From: Caulobacter sp. UNC358MFTsu5.1
GTDB taxonomy: Bacteria > Pseudomonadota > Alphaproteobacteria > Caulobacterales > Caulobacteraceae
Assembly (NCBI RefSeq): GCF_000712075.1
Contig: NZ_JONW01000005.1
Span: forward strand, 253,001 to 317,000
Direction of reading: 5' to 3'
DNA length: 64,000 bases
In this document: positions 40,281 to 49,614 of the stretch, piece by piece
Position numbering within the stretch: position 1 is the first letter of the stretch
Layout: each line of letters begins with the position of its first letter
Made by a program: the position numbers and the translations under genes
Notes under the pieces: model-generated
The model's database searches: none
What the model was told of the DNA's origin: nothing
The model's input: only the letters and a program-made list of their open reading frames with translations

Positions 40281-42647
40281 TTAGAACTTCTGCCCGAACT
40301 TCACCCCGAAGGTCCGCGGCTGGTTGGGCACGATGTAGACCTGGGTTCCGCAGACGGTCTCGGCGCATTCGGCGTAGCGGTTCAGGCTGGCGCGCTTGTC
40401 GAAGGCGTTTTCGAGGAAGGCCTGGAAGGTCCAGTTGTCGCGCCCGACCCCGGCCGAGAAGTCGGCGGTGGCGTAGCCCGACTGCTTGCCGATGATGCCG
40501 CGCTCCAGGATCCGCAGGTCGGTCCAGTTGCTGGTCTGGCCGGCCGCCGAGCCCTGGACGAAGGCGTCGTAGCCGTTCAGGTCGAACTCGTAGCGGGCGG
40601 TGATGTTGGCCTTGAACTTCGGCGTCACCGGCAGGGCCGTGCCGTCCGGGGCCTCGGGATCGGGGCAGTCGGTTTCCGGATTGCCCGAGGCGTCGACGAA
40701 GCCGCAGTAGTTCTTGGTCAGGGCCGCGTCGGTGTAGGCCGCCGAGCCGTTGATCGTGAAGCCGTGGCTGACCGCGAAGGTGAAGTCGGTCTCCACGCCC
40801 TTGATCTCGGCGGCGCCGGCGTTCTTGATCTCGGTCAGGCCGTTGGCGCCCAAGAGGGCGAACTGGAAGCCGTTCCACTTCTCGAGGAAGACCGCGCCGT
40901 TCCAGCGGAAGCGGTTGTCGGCCCAGGTGGTCTTCCAGCCGAACTCGTAGTTCTTCAGGTAGTCGGAGCTGTAGGGCGGCAGGGTGCCGCGCCGGTTGAT
41001 CCCGCCCGGCCGGAAGCCTTCCGAATAGGTGACGTAGACCAGCTTGTCCTCGTCGACCTTGTAGGTGAGGTTCACCTTCGGCGTGTTGCCCTTCTCCTTG
41101 GTCCGCTTGTCGAGGTTCGTACAGGGCGAGCCCTCGATCTCGGGGCCGGTGAAGCAGGCGCCCTCGCCCGTGCCCGAGCTGTAGCCCAGGCCGTAGCCGT
41201 AGAAGCCCTTCAGGCTGTTGTCGGCCTTGAAGAAGCGGATGCCGGCCGTCACGGTCAGCTTGTCGGTGATGTCGAACGCCGCCTCGCCGAACGCGGCGCT
41301 GTCGCGGTCGACCCGCTTCTGCTGGGTCAGCCAGATGGTGTGCGGATAGCCCGGCACCGACAGGTCGGTGCCCAGCGCGTCGATCTGGTAGTTCTGATAG
41401 ATGCCGTGGGTCTGGCGCTGGTAGAATAGCCCGCCCACCACGCGGAAGCGCTTGTCCTGCGGAGTCGAGACGCGGATTTCGTGGCTGACCTTGCTGTAGG
41501 CGTCGTGGCCCGTGATGTATTGCGACGGGTCCACCGGGTTGCCGGCGTTGTCGGTCCAGTAGGCGCCGTAGCCGGCCAGGGTGTCGTAGAAGTACGAGTA
41601 GTCGGTGTAGTCCTGGTGGGTGTCGACGTCGCGGTCCAGGTACGAGCCGGCATAGACCACGTCGAGGTTGGCGATCTGGCCCTCGACCGTCATGGCCGCC
41701 TGCCACCACTTGTCGTTCGAGCTTTCCGGATAGTAGTGCGCGACCTTCAGGTCGCCGACCGAGGGGTCGTACGAGAACAGGCCGCCGACCTTTTCCTGCT
41801 GGGCCATGATCGAGGGCGTGATCACCCAGTTGTCGCCGGCCTCGACCCGCAGGGCCGCGCGGCCGCCGTAGACGTCGACGTCGTTGTAGTTGTCCTTGAT
41901 CCGGTAGCCGTTGCTGACCGTCACGCCCGAGGTCGGGTAGGTGCGCGACCCGGCGACGTTGTCGATGAAGCCGCCCTGGTGCTCGGCCCAGCCCACCAGG
42001 CGCACGGCGACCTTGTCGCTGAGCGGCTGGTTGACGAAGCCCTCCAGCACGTAGCCCGGGTCGCCGTGGTCGATGACGTTGCCCTCGATGTCGTAGCCGG
42101 CGCTGAAGCCGGCGGTCGTGGGCTTGTTGGTGATGATCCGCAGGGTGCCGGCTTGCGAGCTGGCGCCGTACAGCGTGCCCTGCGGCCCGGCCAGGGCCTC
42201 GACCCGGGCGATGTCGTAGATGTGGATGTCCAGCGCGCCCTGGATCGTGGTGATCGGCTGTTCGTCCAGATAGATGCCGACGCTGGGCAGCGGGCCCGAG
42301 TGGTTGCCGTCGCCGCCGCTGGCCACGCCGCGCATGTAGACGTTGGAGAAGCCCGGCGAGGTGGTCTGGAACGACACGCTGGGCAGGTACTTCACATAGT
42401 CGGTGAAGTTCTGGACCTGCAGCTGCTCCAGCTTGGCCTCGCCCAGGGCCTGGATGCTGACCGGCACGTCCTGCAGGTTCTCGGAACGCTTCTGGGCGGT
42501 GACGACCACCTCTTCCAGCGCCACCGAGCCCCCCGATTGCGCCTGCGCGTGGGCGGTGACCGCAGTCAGCATGGATGAAGCCAGAAGGGCCGTGGTCCAG
42601 ACCGCCATCTTGGACGATCCGTGCGCACTACGCTTAGTCAACGGCAT
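40281..42647 (-). CDS. TonB-dependent outer-membrane receptor
   Basis: A 788-residue receptor. A signal peptide ends near AHA (about residue 34), followed by the TonB-box-like EEVVVTAQKRSENLQDVPVS, a plug with GVASGGDGNH and VEALAGPQGTLYGASSQAGT, and a barrel ending NQPRTFGVKFGQKF with terminal Phe. The plug is of the common alpha-proteobacterial type whose substrates are often carbohydrates or polyphenols; this one's is unknown. ATG at 42647 has GGGGGAG 7 nt upstream. The TPR-sulfotransferase gene lies just upstream in the same direction (gap 128 nt), a linkage that may be functional. Confidence 0.92.
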   Translation of the reverse strand: MPLTKRSAHGSSKMAVWTTALLASSMLTAVTAHAQAQSGGSVALEEVVVTAQKRSENLQDVPVSIQALGEAKLEQLQVQNFTDYVKYLPSVSFQTTSPGFSNVYMRGVASGGDGNHSGPLPSVGIYLDEQPITTIQGALDIHIYDIARVEALAGPQGTLYGASSQAGTLRIITNKPTTAGFSAGYDIEGNVIDHGDPGYVLEGFVNQPLSDKVAVRLVGWAEHQGGFIDNVAGSRTYPTSGVTVSNGYRIKDNYNDVDVYGGRAALRVEAGDNWVITPSIMAQQEKVGGLFSYDPSVGDLKVAHYYPESSNDKWWQAAMTVEGQIANLDVVYAGSYLDRDVDTHQDYTDYSYFYDTLAGYGAYWTDNAGNPVDPSQYITGHDAYSKVSHEIRVSTPQDKRFRVVGGLFYQRQTHGIYQNYQIDALGTDLSVPGYPHTIWLTQQKRVDRDSAAFGEAAFDITDKLTVTAGIRFFKADNSLKGFYGYGLGYSSGTGEGACFTGPEIEGSPCTNLDKRTKEKGNTPKVNLTYKVDEDKLVYVTYSEGFRPGGINRRGTLPPYSSDYLKNYEFGWKTTWADNRFRWNGAVFLEKWNGFQFALLGANGLTEIKNAGAAEIKGVETDFTFAVSHGFTINGSAAYTDAALTKNYCGFVDASGNPETDCPDPEAPDGTALPVTPKFKANITARYEFDLNGYDAFVQGSAAGQTSNWTDLRILERGIIGKQSGYATADFSAGVGRDNWTFQAFLENAFDKRASLNRYAECAETVCGTQVYIVPNQPRTFGVKFGQKF

Positions 42648-42775
42648 TATCGCTCCCCCGGAACACGTTAGGTGAACGATGGTCATCCCGTGGTTACGGA
42701 CCCGCAAGGATCAAAATTCAAACGAACGTCAATTCCGCCGACTGTTGCAGAAATGGCAGGGTCCGGAGCGAGTGA

Positions 42776-44809
42776 TCAAAATTCAGGCGCGGCGGGGTAA
42801 CAGGTCAGGACGGGTCCCAGGGCGGACTTCAGGGGGTCCAGCCACGATTCGTAGTTCTGCCAATGCTCGACCGCGTCCTTGAAGATCGGGCGGCGCACCT
42901 GCTCTGAGCTTGCGGTGCGCACGGCGCGGTCGTTTTCGTGGAAGTTCAGACAGCTTTCCTCGAACGGCAGGCCGCAATAGTCCAGCAGCGCGCGGATCTG
43001 GGCTTCCGGGTCGGCGACCATCTCTTCGTAGATCACGCGGTACGCGCGGCCCGGCAGCACGGCGTCGAAATGGGCCATCAGCTCCACATAGTCGGCGTAG
43101 TAGCGGCCGATGTCGTCCAGGCCGTAGCTGAAGGCCTGGCCGCGGGCGAAGTGCTGCTTGAAGCCGGAGAAGCAGCAGCCCATCGGGTGGCGGCGGGCGT
43201 CGATGATCTTGGCGTTCGGCAGGGTCAGGGCGATCAGGCCGACGTGGGCCCAGTTGTTGGGCATCTTGTCGATGAACAGCGGCCGGCCGGTCTTGCGCTG
43301 CACCCGGGTGCGGTCGAGGAACTCCTGCCCCAGGGCCGCCAGCTGGTCGGGGTCCAGGTCGGCCAGGATCTCGGGATAGGCCGAGGGCTCGCGCGAGCTC
43401 TTGGCCCCGCCCAGCCGCTTGGCGATCGCGCCGATGTCGGGCAGCTCCATGGTGCCCTCGACGGCCGAGTGGCTGGCCAGGATCTGCTCCACCAGGGTCG
43501 AGCCCGAGCGCGGCAGGCCCAGGACGAAGATCGGGTCCGGCGCCGGGCAGCCCTGCCCGGCCCGCTCGGCGAACAGGTCGGCGGTCAGCACCGCCTTGGA
43601 CCGCGCCACGTGCCGGCGGTTGCGCTCGGGATCGTAGGCCAGCTGGGCCCGGCGCAGGGCCGCGCCGCGCGCGTAGTGCTCGAACGACCGCGCCCAGCGG
43701 CCGGCGTCCTCGTGGGCCTTGCCCAGGGCGTAGTCCAGGTGCAGGCGGTCGTCGTCGGACAGGTCGGCCCGCGCCAGCTGCGCCTCCATCGCCGCCAGGT
43801 CGGCCTCGTCGAAGCGCCAGGTCTTCATGTTGGCCAGGCTCCACCAGGCCTCGCCCAGCGAGGGGGCCTGGTCGACGGCCTTGCGGTAGGCGGCCGCGCA
43901 GTCGGCGGCGCGGCCGACGGTCTTCAGGGCGTGGCCGTAGCTCATCCAGCCCTTGGGCTGCTGCGGATGGCGGGCCAGCACGTCCTCGTAGATGGCGATG
44001 GACTGGGCGTATTCGCCGATCCGCGCCAGGGCGGCGGCCTTGAGGTTCAGGTGGGCCGGGTTGCGCGGCTCGTCGGCCAGCAGGCGCTCCAGCTGGACCA
44101 GGGCGTCCTCGGACCGGCCCAGCCGGTAGAGGACCGTGGCCAGGTTCTGCCGGGCGGCGGTGAAGCCGGGGGCGATCTCCAGGCAGCGGACCAGCAGGGT
44201 CTCGGCCTCTTCCTGCCGACCCAGCCGGGCCACGGCCTCGGCCAGCATGCGCAGCGCCGCCGGGTCGTCGGGGCGGGTGTCCAGCAGCGCGCGCAGGGCC
44301 TTCTCGGCCTCGCCGGGCTTGCCGTCGACCAGGGCGCCGGCGGCGGCCATCAGGGCCGGGTCACGGACCCCGCCCTTGATCTGCAGGACCGTCTGCCGGG
44401 CCCGGGCGACCTGGGCGCCGGCCTCGTCGCCGACCAGCTCCAGGGCCTCGGCCAGGCCGCGCCAGGCCTCGGCCAGGTCCGGCTCGGCGGCGACGGCGCG
44501 GCGGAACGCGGCGACGGCGCCCTGCGTCTGGCCGGCGGCGGCCAGGCTCCAGCCGTGCTCCAGCTGGACCGGCGGCGACTGGGGGAAGGCGCGCGACAGG
44601 GGGTCGAGGGTCCGCAAGGCCTGCGGGAGGTCGCCCGCCAGCCGCAGGGCCGTGGCCAGGATCAGCGTCGCCTCGGCATGGCGCGGCACGGCCTCCAGGA
44701 TCGCCCCGGCCTGCTCGGCGGCCAACCGCGGGTCGACGCCCAACAGCCGCCGGGCATGGGCCAGGGCGGTGGCGACGGTTCCGGCGGGCTCGGTGGTCGT
44801 GGTGGACAT
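42776..44809 (-). CDS. TPR-sulfotransferase fusion protein
   Basis: A 677-residue protein. The N-terminal 400 residues are TPR units (for example AEAWRGLAEALELVGDEAGA, PGFTAARQNLATVLYRLGRS and QPKGWMSYGHALKTVGRAAD). The C-terminal domain is a PAPS-dependent sulfotransferase with the 5'-phosphosulfate loop DPIFVLGLPRSGSTLVEQIL and the later KMPNNWAHVGLI and DARRHPMGCCFSGFK segments. It transfers sulfate to an unknown acceptor, perhaps a glycan, lipid or protein. No signal peptide is seen, so it acts in the cytoplasm. It is next to a TonB receptor gene in the same direction. Confidence 0.88.
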   Translation of the reverse strand: MSTTTTEPAGTVATALAHARRLLGVDPRLAAEQAGAILEAVPRHAEATLILATALRLAGDLPQALRTLDPLSRAFPQSPPVQLEHGWSLAAAGQTQGAVAAFRRAVAAEPDLAEAWRGLAEALELVGDEAGAQVARARQTVLQIKGGVRDPALMAAAGALVDGKPGEAEKALRALLDTRPDDPAALRMLAEAVARLGRQEEAETLLVRCLEIAPGFTAARQNLATVLYRLGRSEDALVQLERLLADEPRNPAHLNLKAAALARIGEYAQSIAIYEDVLARHPQQPKGWMSYGHALKTVGRAADCAAAYRKAVDQAPSLGEAWWSLANMKTWRFDEADLAAMEAQLARADLSDDDRLHLDYALGKAHEDAGRWARSFEHYARGAALRRAQLAYDPERNRRHVARSKAVLTADLFAERAGQGCPAPDPIFVLGLPRSGSTLVEQILASHSAVEGTMELPDIGAIAKRLGGAKSSREPSAYPEILADLDPDQLAALGQEFLDRTRVQRKTGRPLFIDKMPNNWAHVGLIALTLPNAKIIDARRHPMGCCFSGFKQHFARGQAFSYGLDDIGRYYADYVELMAHFDAVLPGRAYRVIYEEMVADPEAQIRALLDYCGLPFEESCLNFHENDRAVRTASSEQVRRPIFKDAVEHWQNYESWLDPLKSALGPVLTCYPAAPEF

Positions 44810-44866
44810 GGGAGGATGGGAGGATGGGGCGGTGGGGATGTCAATCGGCGGCGCCCTGCCGGCGAC

Positions 44867-44976
44867 CACTTGCCCCCTACGGGTCGCTTCGCGACCGTCT
44901 TCCCCCACGGGGGGAAGAGGCTCCGCCCCCTACGGGGGCGGACAGACCGCGAAGCGGTCAGGTGGGGGCAAGTGGG
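44867..44976. repeat. R5 palindromic repeat, copy 2
   Basis: Modules CCACTTGCCCCCTACGGG, TCGCTTCGCGA, TTCCCCCACGGGGGGAA, CGCCCCCTACGGGGGCG, GACCGCGAAGCGGTC and GGTGGGGGCAAGTGG. It lies between the sulfotransferase and PuuB genes, just downstream of the PuuB stop. Confidence 0.92.
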
Positions 44977-44988
44977 TGCGCCGCCGCC

Positions 44989-46278
44989 TCACAACCGATC
45001 CCGCATCGCATACCAACTGAGCCCCGCCACCGTCAGCGGCCACCGCAGCAACCGCCCTCCGGGGAACGGCGGCGTCGGCAGCCGCGACAGCAGCGCCATC
45101 CCCTCCCCCTCGCCCAGGGCCGCGTCGGCCAGCAGCTTGCCGAACCACGGCGCCAGCATCACCCCTTGCCCCGAATAGCCCGCCGCGATCCGCACGCCGG
45201 GCGCCAGGTCGCGGACGAAGGGCGCGCGGTGGACGGTGATGCCCAAGGTCCCGCCCCAGGCGTGGGTGACCTCGACGTCGGCCAGGCCCGGATAGACCTT
45301 CAGCATGTGCCGCCGCACGAAGGCCTTCAGGTCGGGCGGGAAGCCGGGGCGGTAGTTCTCGCCGCCGCCGAAGATCAGCCGGCCGTCGGGGCTCTTGCGG
45401 AAATAGTTGATCACGAACCGGCTGTCGGCGACGGCGGCGTTGGAGCGGATGATCGTCTCGGCCCGCTCGCCCAAGGGCTCGGTGGCCAGGATGAAGTTGT
45501 TGATCGGCATCACACGGGCCCGCGCGGCGCCGCCGACCAGGTCGTCCAGATAGCCGTCGCCGGTCAGGATCAGCTGGTCGCAGGCGACCGTTCCGCCGGG
45601 GGTGTCGACGCGGATCGTCGTCCCTTCGCGCCGCCAGGCCGTGGCCCGGGTCTGCTCGAAGATCACAGCCCCCGCCGCCATGGCCGCCCGGGCCATGCCC
45701 AGGGCCAGGTTCAGCGGATGCAGGTGGCCGCCGCCCCGGTCGACCAGGCCGCCGTGATAGACGTCGGTCCCCAGCTCGTGGGCCAGGGCGTCGTCGTCGA
45801 TCAGGGTCAGCTGGTCGTAGCCGTAGCGCGCGGCCATGTGCGCGATGTGGGCCGCGTCCTCGGCCTCGCCGCCGCGCTTGTGGCGGGCGTGGATCATGCC
45901 GGGGCGGAAGTCGCAGGCGATGGCGTGCTCGGCGATCAGGGCCAGCAGGTGGGCGCGGGCGTCCTGGGCCATCTTCCACAGGGCCAAGGCGTCGTCGCGG
46001 CCGACCGTCTTCTCCAGCCAGGCCTGGTCGTTGCGCTGGCCGGTGTGGACCTGGCCGCCGTTGCGCCCCGACCCGCCGCTGCCGACCTGGGCGGCCTCGA
46101 GCACGACGACGGAGACGCCGCGCTGGGCCAGCTCGAGCGCCGCGCCCAGGCCGGTATAGCCGGCGCCGACGACGCAGACGTCGGCGCGGGTGTCGTGTTG
46201 CAGCGGCGGCAGCGTCGGGAAGGGCGTGGCGGTCGCCGCGTACCAGGACGTGGCGGGGTGGCCGGCGTTGGCGAACAC
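44989..46278 (-). CDS. puuB: Gamma-glutamylputrescine oxidase-like FAD enzyme
   Basis: A 429-residue DAO-family flavoprotein (second step of the Puu pathway: oxidises gamma-glutamylputrescine to the aldehyde with H2O2 release). Dinucleotide motif VCVVGAGYTGLGAALELAQRG, the second motif VVLEAAQVGSGGSGRNGGQV, and the C-terminal GYSGQGVMLAPWFGKLLADA are as in PuuB. The substrate follows from its place beside two PuuA genes, PuuC and PuuD. The start is GTG at 46278, directly abutting R5, whose GGTGGGGGCAAG end may serve as the ribosome site. It is the most downstream catabolic gene of the locus. Confidence 0.85.
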   Translation of the reverse strand: MFANAGHPATSWYAATATPFPTLPPLQHDTRADVCVVGAGYTGLGAALELAQRGVSVVVLEAAQVGSGGSGRNGGQVHTGQRNDQAWLEKTVGRDDALALWKMAQDARAHLLALIAEHAIACDFRPGMIHARHKRGGEAEDAAHIAHMAARYGYDQLTLIDDDALAHELGTDVYHGGLVDRGGGHLHPLNLALGMARAAMAAGAVIFEQTRATAWRREGTTIRVDTPGGTVACDQLILTGDGYLDDLVGGAARARVMPINNFILATEPLGERAETIIRSNAAVADSRFVINYFRKSPDGRLIFGGGENYRPGFPPDLKAFVRRHMLKVYPGLADVEVTHAWGGTLGITVHRAPFVRDLAPGVRIAAGYSGQGVMLAPWFGKLLADAALGEGEGMALLSRLPTPPFPGGRLLRWPLTVAGLSWYAMRDRL

Positions 46279-46279
46279 C

Positions 46280-46411
46280 TACTTGCCCCCACCTGACCGC
46301 TTCGCGGTCTGTCCGCCCCCATAGGGGGCGGAGCCTCTTGCGCGGAGCCGGCGGAGGCTCTTCCCCCTGCGGGGGAAGACGATCGCGAAGCGATCCGTAG
46401 GGGGCAAGTGG
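46280..46411. repeat. R5 palindromic repeat, copy 3
   Basis: Starts ACTTGCCCCCACCTGACCGC and ends GGGGGCAAGTGG; contains GACCGCTTCGCGGTC and TTCCCCCTGCGGGGGAA. It fills the gap between PuuB and PuuA, touching the PuuB start codon. Confidence 0.92.
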
Positions 46412-46420
46412 TCCAGCGCC

Positions 46421-47821
46421 CTAGACATTCAGCAACAGGAACTCCCGCTCCCACGGGCTGATCGTGCGCATGAAGGTCTCGTACTCGGCCTGCTTCACCG
46501 TGGCGTAGGCGTTGCAGAAGGTGGTCCCCAGGATCTCGACCAGGGGCTTGGCCTCCTCGAACAGGGTCACCGATTCCAGCAGGGAGCGGGGCAGCTCGAT
46601 GCCGCGCACGCTGGCGTCGGTGTCGACCGGGGCGGTGGGCGACAGGTTGTGGATCATGCCCAGATAGCCGGCCGCCAGCACCGCCGCCATGGCCAGGTAC
46701 GGATTGGCGTCCGACGAGGGGATGCGGTTCTCGACGCGGCGGTTGGCCGGGTCGGACGGCGGCACGCGCAGGCCGCAGGTGCGGTTGTCGTAGCCCCACT
46801 GGGTGTTGACCGGGGCCCCGCTGTCGCGCGCGATCCGGCGGTAGCTGTTCACGTAGGGCGCCAGGATGGCCATGATCGCCGGCAGGTAGCGCTGCTGCCC
46901 GGCGATGAAGGCGTAGAACAGCGGCGTGGCGTCGCCGCTGTCGGCGTTCGAGAACAGGTTCTGGCCGTCCTTGTCGAGGATCGACTGGTGGATGTGCATG
47001 GCGCTGCCGGGCTCGGCGGCCATCGGCTTGGCCATGAAGGTGGCGTAGATGTCGTGCTCCAGCGCCACCTCGCGGATGGTGCGCTTCATCATGAACACCT
47101 GGTCGGCCAGCTCCAGCGGATTGCCGTGGCGGAGGTTGATCTCCATCTGGGCCACGCCGCTCTCGTGGATCAGGGTGTCGATCTCCAGGCCCTGGCGCTC
47201 GGAGTACTCGTACATGTCCTCGAACAGGGCGTCGAACTCGTTGACCGCGGCGATGGAGTAGCCCTGGCGGCCGGTCTCGGGCCGGCCCGAACGCCCGATC
47301 GGCGGCTTCAGCGGGTAGTCGGGGTCGGTGTTCTTGTCGACCAGGTAGAACTCGATCTCGGGGGCCACGATCGGCTCCCAGCCCTTCTCGCGGTACAGCG
47401 ACAACACCCGGCGCAGCACCTGGCGCGGGCTCTCCTCGACCGGCCGCCCGTCGGGATGGAAGGCGTCGTGGATCACCTGGGCGGTCGGGTCCTGGGCCCA
47501 GGGCACCACGGCCAGGGTGGCCAGGTCGGGGGTCAGGAAGATGTCGGTGTCGGACTGCACCGCGTTCACCGCCCCCTCGAACTCGGGGAAGTCGCCGGTG
47601 ATGGTCTGGTAGAACACCGCCAGCGGCAGGTTCATCGACGGCGCGCCCAGGAACTTGCGCACCGGCATGATCTTGCCCCGCGCCACGCCGGCCAGGTCGG
47701 GCACGACGCACTCGATCTCCTCGATGTTCTGGCGGGAGAACCAGTCGCGCGCATCGTCGAGGGTGGGCACCCCGCGCGTGGTCTTGGGGCCGGGCTTGGA
47801 CTTCTTTTCTTTGTACTTCAT
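46421..47821 (-). CDS. puuA: Gamma-glutamylpolyamine synthetase, glutamine synthetase family (copy 1)
   Basis: A 466-residue GS-III-like enzyme that would ligate glutamate to putrescine or a related polyamine with ATP. GS hallmarks: GKIMPVRKFLG near the start, EIEFYLVDKN (first metal Glu), ESGVAQMEINLRHGNPL, MHIHQSILDKDGQNLF (His site), NSYRRIARDSGAPVNTQWGY and SSDANPYLAMAAVLAAG. Two PuuA-like genes exist here (the other at 55016-56401), which suggests different polyamine substrates. ATG at 47821 has GAGGAG upstream. It is in line with SpuC, PuuB and the Pot genes. Confidence 0.88.
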   Translation of the reverse strand: MKYKEKKSKPGPKTTRGVPTLDDARDWFSRQNIEEIECVVPDLAGVARGKIMPVRKFLGAPSMNLPLAVFYQTITGDFPEFEGAVNAVQSDTDIFLTPDLATLAVVPWAQDPTAQVIHDAFHPDGRPVEESPRQVLRRVLSLYREKGWEPIVAPEIEFYLVDKNTDPDYPLKPPIGRSGRPETGRQGYSIAAVNEFDALFEDMYEYSERQGLEIDTLIHESGVAQMEINLRHGNPLELADQVFMMKRTIREVALEHDIYATFMAKPMAAEPGSAMHIHQSILDKDGQNLFSNADSGDATPLFYAFIAGQQRYLPAIMAILAPYVNSYRRIARDSGAPVNTQWGYDNRTCGLRVPPSDPANRRVENRIPSSDANPYLAMAAVLAAGYLGMIHNLSPTAPVDTDASVRGIELPRSLLESVTLFEEAKPLVEILGTTFCNAYATVKQAEYETFMRTISPWEREFLLLNV

Positions 47822-47931
47822 GGGGCGCTCCTCGCGCTTTTCGAAGTCTAGTCTCTTGAGTTTTGGCGACAATCTCACCGTCGTCCCATGACGACGGACG
47901 GGCGTCAGGAGGTGTTCTCACGTCCTCTCCC

Positions 47932-48031
47932 GTTGTCATCCCGGAAGCGCGAAGCGCTGTCCGGGAGCCAGGGGCGGTGCGCACGGCCCCTGGGTCCCGG
48001 CTCTCCGCTGCGCTTCGGCCGGGATGACAAC
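47932..48031. repeat. R1 palindromic repeat, copy 4
   Basis: Ends GTTGTCATCCCGGAAGC and GGCCGGGATGACAAC. It is between PuuA copy 1 and the SpuC-like gene. Confidence 0.9.
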
Positions 48032-48044
48032 GGTGGGGTGCGGA

Positions 48045-49448
48045 TCAAGACACGGGCTCTGCCTTCAGCGCCCGCAGCACCGGCTCGGCCTCGTCCAGGG
48101 ACTTCCTGATGATCGCCACCAGGTCGTCGATCTGGGCGTGGGTGATGATCAGGGGCGGGCAGCAGACGATGCTGTCGCGGATGGCGCGGACCATCAGGCC
48201 GTTGGCGATGCACAGGTCGCGCACGATCGGCCCGGCCTCGCCCTCCTTGTCGAGGAAGCGGTGATTGGTCCCCTTCTCGCGCACGATCTCGACCGCGCCG
48301 ATCAGGCCCAGCGAGCGGGTCTCGCCCACCAGCGGGTGGTCGTTCAGCGTGGCCAGGGCCTTGGCCAGGTAGGGGCCGGTGTCGTCGCGGGTGCGCTCGA
48401 CCAGGCCCTCGCGTTCCATGATCTCGATGTTCTTCAGGGCCACGGCGGCCGCCGTCGGGTGGCCCGAATAGGTGAAGCCGTGGATGAAGTCGCCGCCCTT
48501 CTCGCGCAGCTCGGCGACGATGTGGTCGGCCACGCCGACGGCGCTGATCGGCAGGTAGCCGGACGACAGGCCCTTGGCCATGGCGATCATGTCGGGCTTC
48601 ACGCCGTAGTGCTGGTGGCCGAACCATTGGCCCAGGCGTCCGAAGCCGCAGATCACCTCGTCGCAGACCAGCAGGATCCCGTACTTGCGGCACACGGCCT
48701 CGACCGCCGGCCAGTAGCCGTCCGGCGGGATGATCACCCCGCCCGCCCCCTGCACCGGCTCGCCGATGAAGGCCGCGACGTTCTCGGGGCCGACCTCCAG
48801 GATCTTGTCCTCGATCGCCTGCACCGCCCGGTCGCGGAAGGCGGCCGGGTCCTCGCCGAAGCCCTCGCCGAAGTGATAGGGCTGCATCACGTGCTCGACG
48901 CCGGCGATCGGCAGGTCGCCCTGCACATGCATGTGCTTCATGCCGCCCAGGCTGACGCCGGCCACGGTCGAGCCGTGATAGGCGTTCCAGCGGCTGATGA
49001 AGACCTTGCGCTGCGGCTGGCCCTTCAGTTTCCAGTAGTGGCGGGCCAGGCGGAAGACCGTGTCGTTGGCCTCCGACCCCGACGAATTGTAGAAGACGTG
49101 GGTCAGATGGCCGCCCATCTTCTCGGCGATCTTGGCCGCCAGCTTCACCGGCGGCGGCGTCGCGGTCTTGAAGAAGGTGTTGTAGTACGGCAGCTCCAGC
49201 ATCTGGTCGTAGGCCGCCTTGGCCAGCTCGTCGCGGCCGTAGCCGACATTGACGCACCACAGGCCGGCCATGCCGTCCAGGATCTGGTGGCCCTCCCCGT
49301 CATGGATGTAGACGCCGTCGGCCCGGGTGATGATCCGGCTGCCGCCCAGCTGGGCGATGACCTTGTGGTCGGCCTGGGCCGGCAGGTGGTGGGCCAGGTC
49401 CAGGCGCTTGAGCTCGGCGATGTCGTGGTTGCGGATCGGGACGGTCAT
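48045..49448 (-). CDS. spuC: Putrescine/polyamine-pyruvate aminotransferase (SpuC-like)
   Basis: A 467-residue class III PLP aminotransferase. The family pattern is present: GMAGLWCVNVGYGRDELAKA, YNSSGSEANDTVFRLAR, WNAYHGSTVAG, PVQGAGGVIIPPDGYWPAVE, VCDEVICGFGRLGQWFGHQH, and the PLP Lys in IAMAKGLSSGYLPISAV. It is the branch of Pseudomonas SpuC, which transfers the amino group of putrescine or other diamines to pyruvate, giving an alternative entry to the pathway. Location inside the polyamine locus supports this. ATG at 49448. It is one of three aminotransferases in the locus. Confidence 0.87.
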   Translation of the reverse strand: MTVPIRNHDIAELKRLDLAHHLPAQADHKVIAQLGGSRIITRADGVYIHDGEGHQILDGMAGLWCVNVGYGRDELAKAAYDQMLELPYYNTFFKTATPPPVKLAAKIAEKMGGHLTHVFYNSSGSEANDTVFRLARHYWKLKGQPQRKVFISRWNAYHGSTVAGVSLGGMKHMHVQGDLPIAGVEHVMQPYHFGEGFGEDPAAFRDRAVQAIEDKILEVGPENVAAFIGEPVQGAGGVIIPPDGYWPAVEAVCRKYGILLVCDEVICGFGRLGQWFGHQHYGVKPDMIAMAKGLSSGYLPISAVGVADHIVAELREKGGDFIHGFTYSGHPTAAAVALKNIEIMEREGLVERTRDDTGPYLAKALATLNDHPLVGETRSLGLIGAVEIVREKGTNHRFLDKEGEAGPIVRDLCIANGLMVRAIRDSIVCCPPLIITHAQIDDLVAIIRKSLDEAEPVLRALKAEPVS

Positions 49449-49485
49449 CGGGGGTGCTCTCCTGGACGTTTCTTGTTCTCTAAAA

Positions 49486-49614
49486 TCCGCTCATCCCGGC
49501 GAATGCCGGGACCCAGATCCTATGGCGCTGGGTCGGGCTGGACGGACGCTGCGCTCAAGGACCCCACCTCAACGCCCCGCCATCTGGGTCCCGGCATTCG
49601 CCGGGATGAGCGGA
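49486..49614. repeat. R2 palindromic repeat, copy 3
   Basis: Ends TCCGCTCATCCCGGCGAATG and CATTCGCCGGGATGAGCGGA. Its 3' half encodes the C-terminus of PuuD on the minus strand. Confidence 0.92.
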
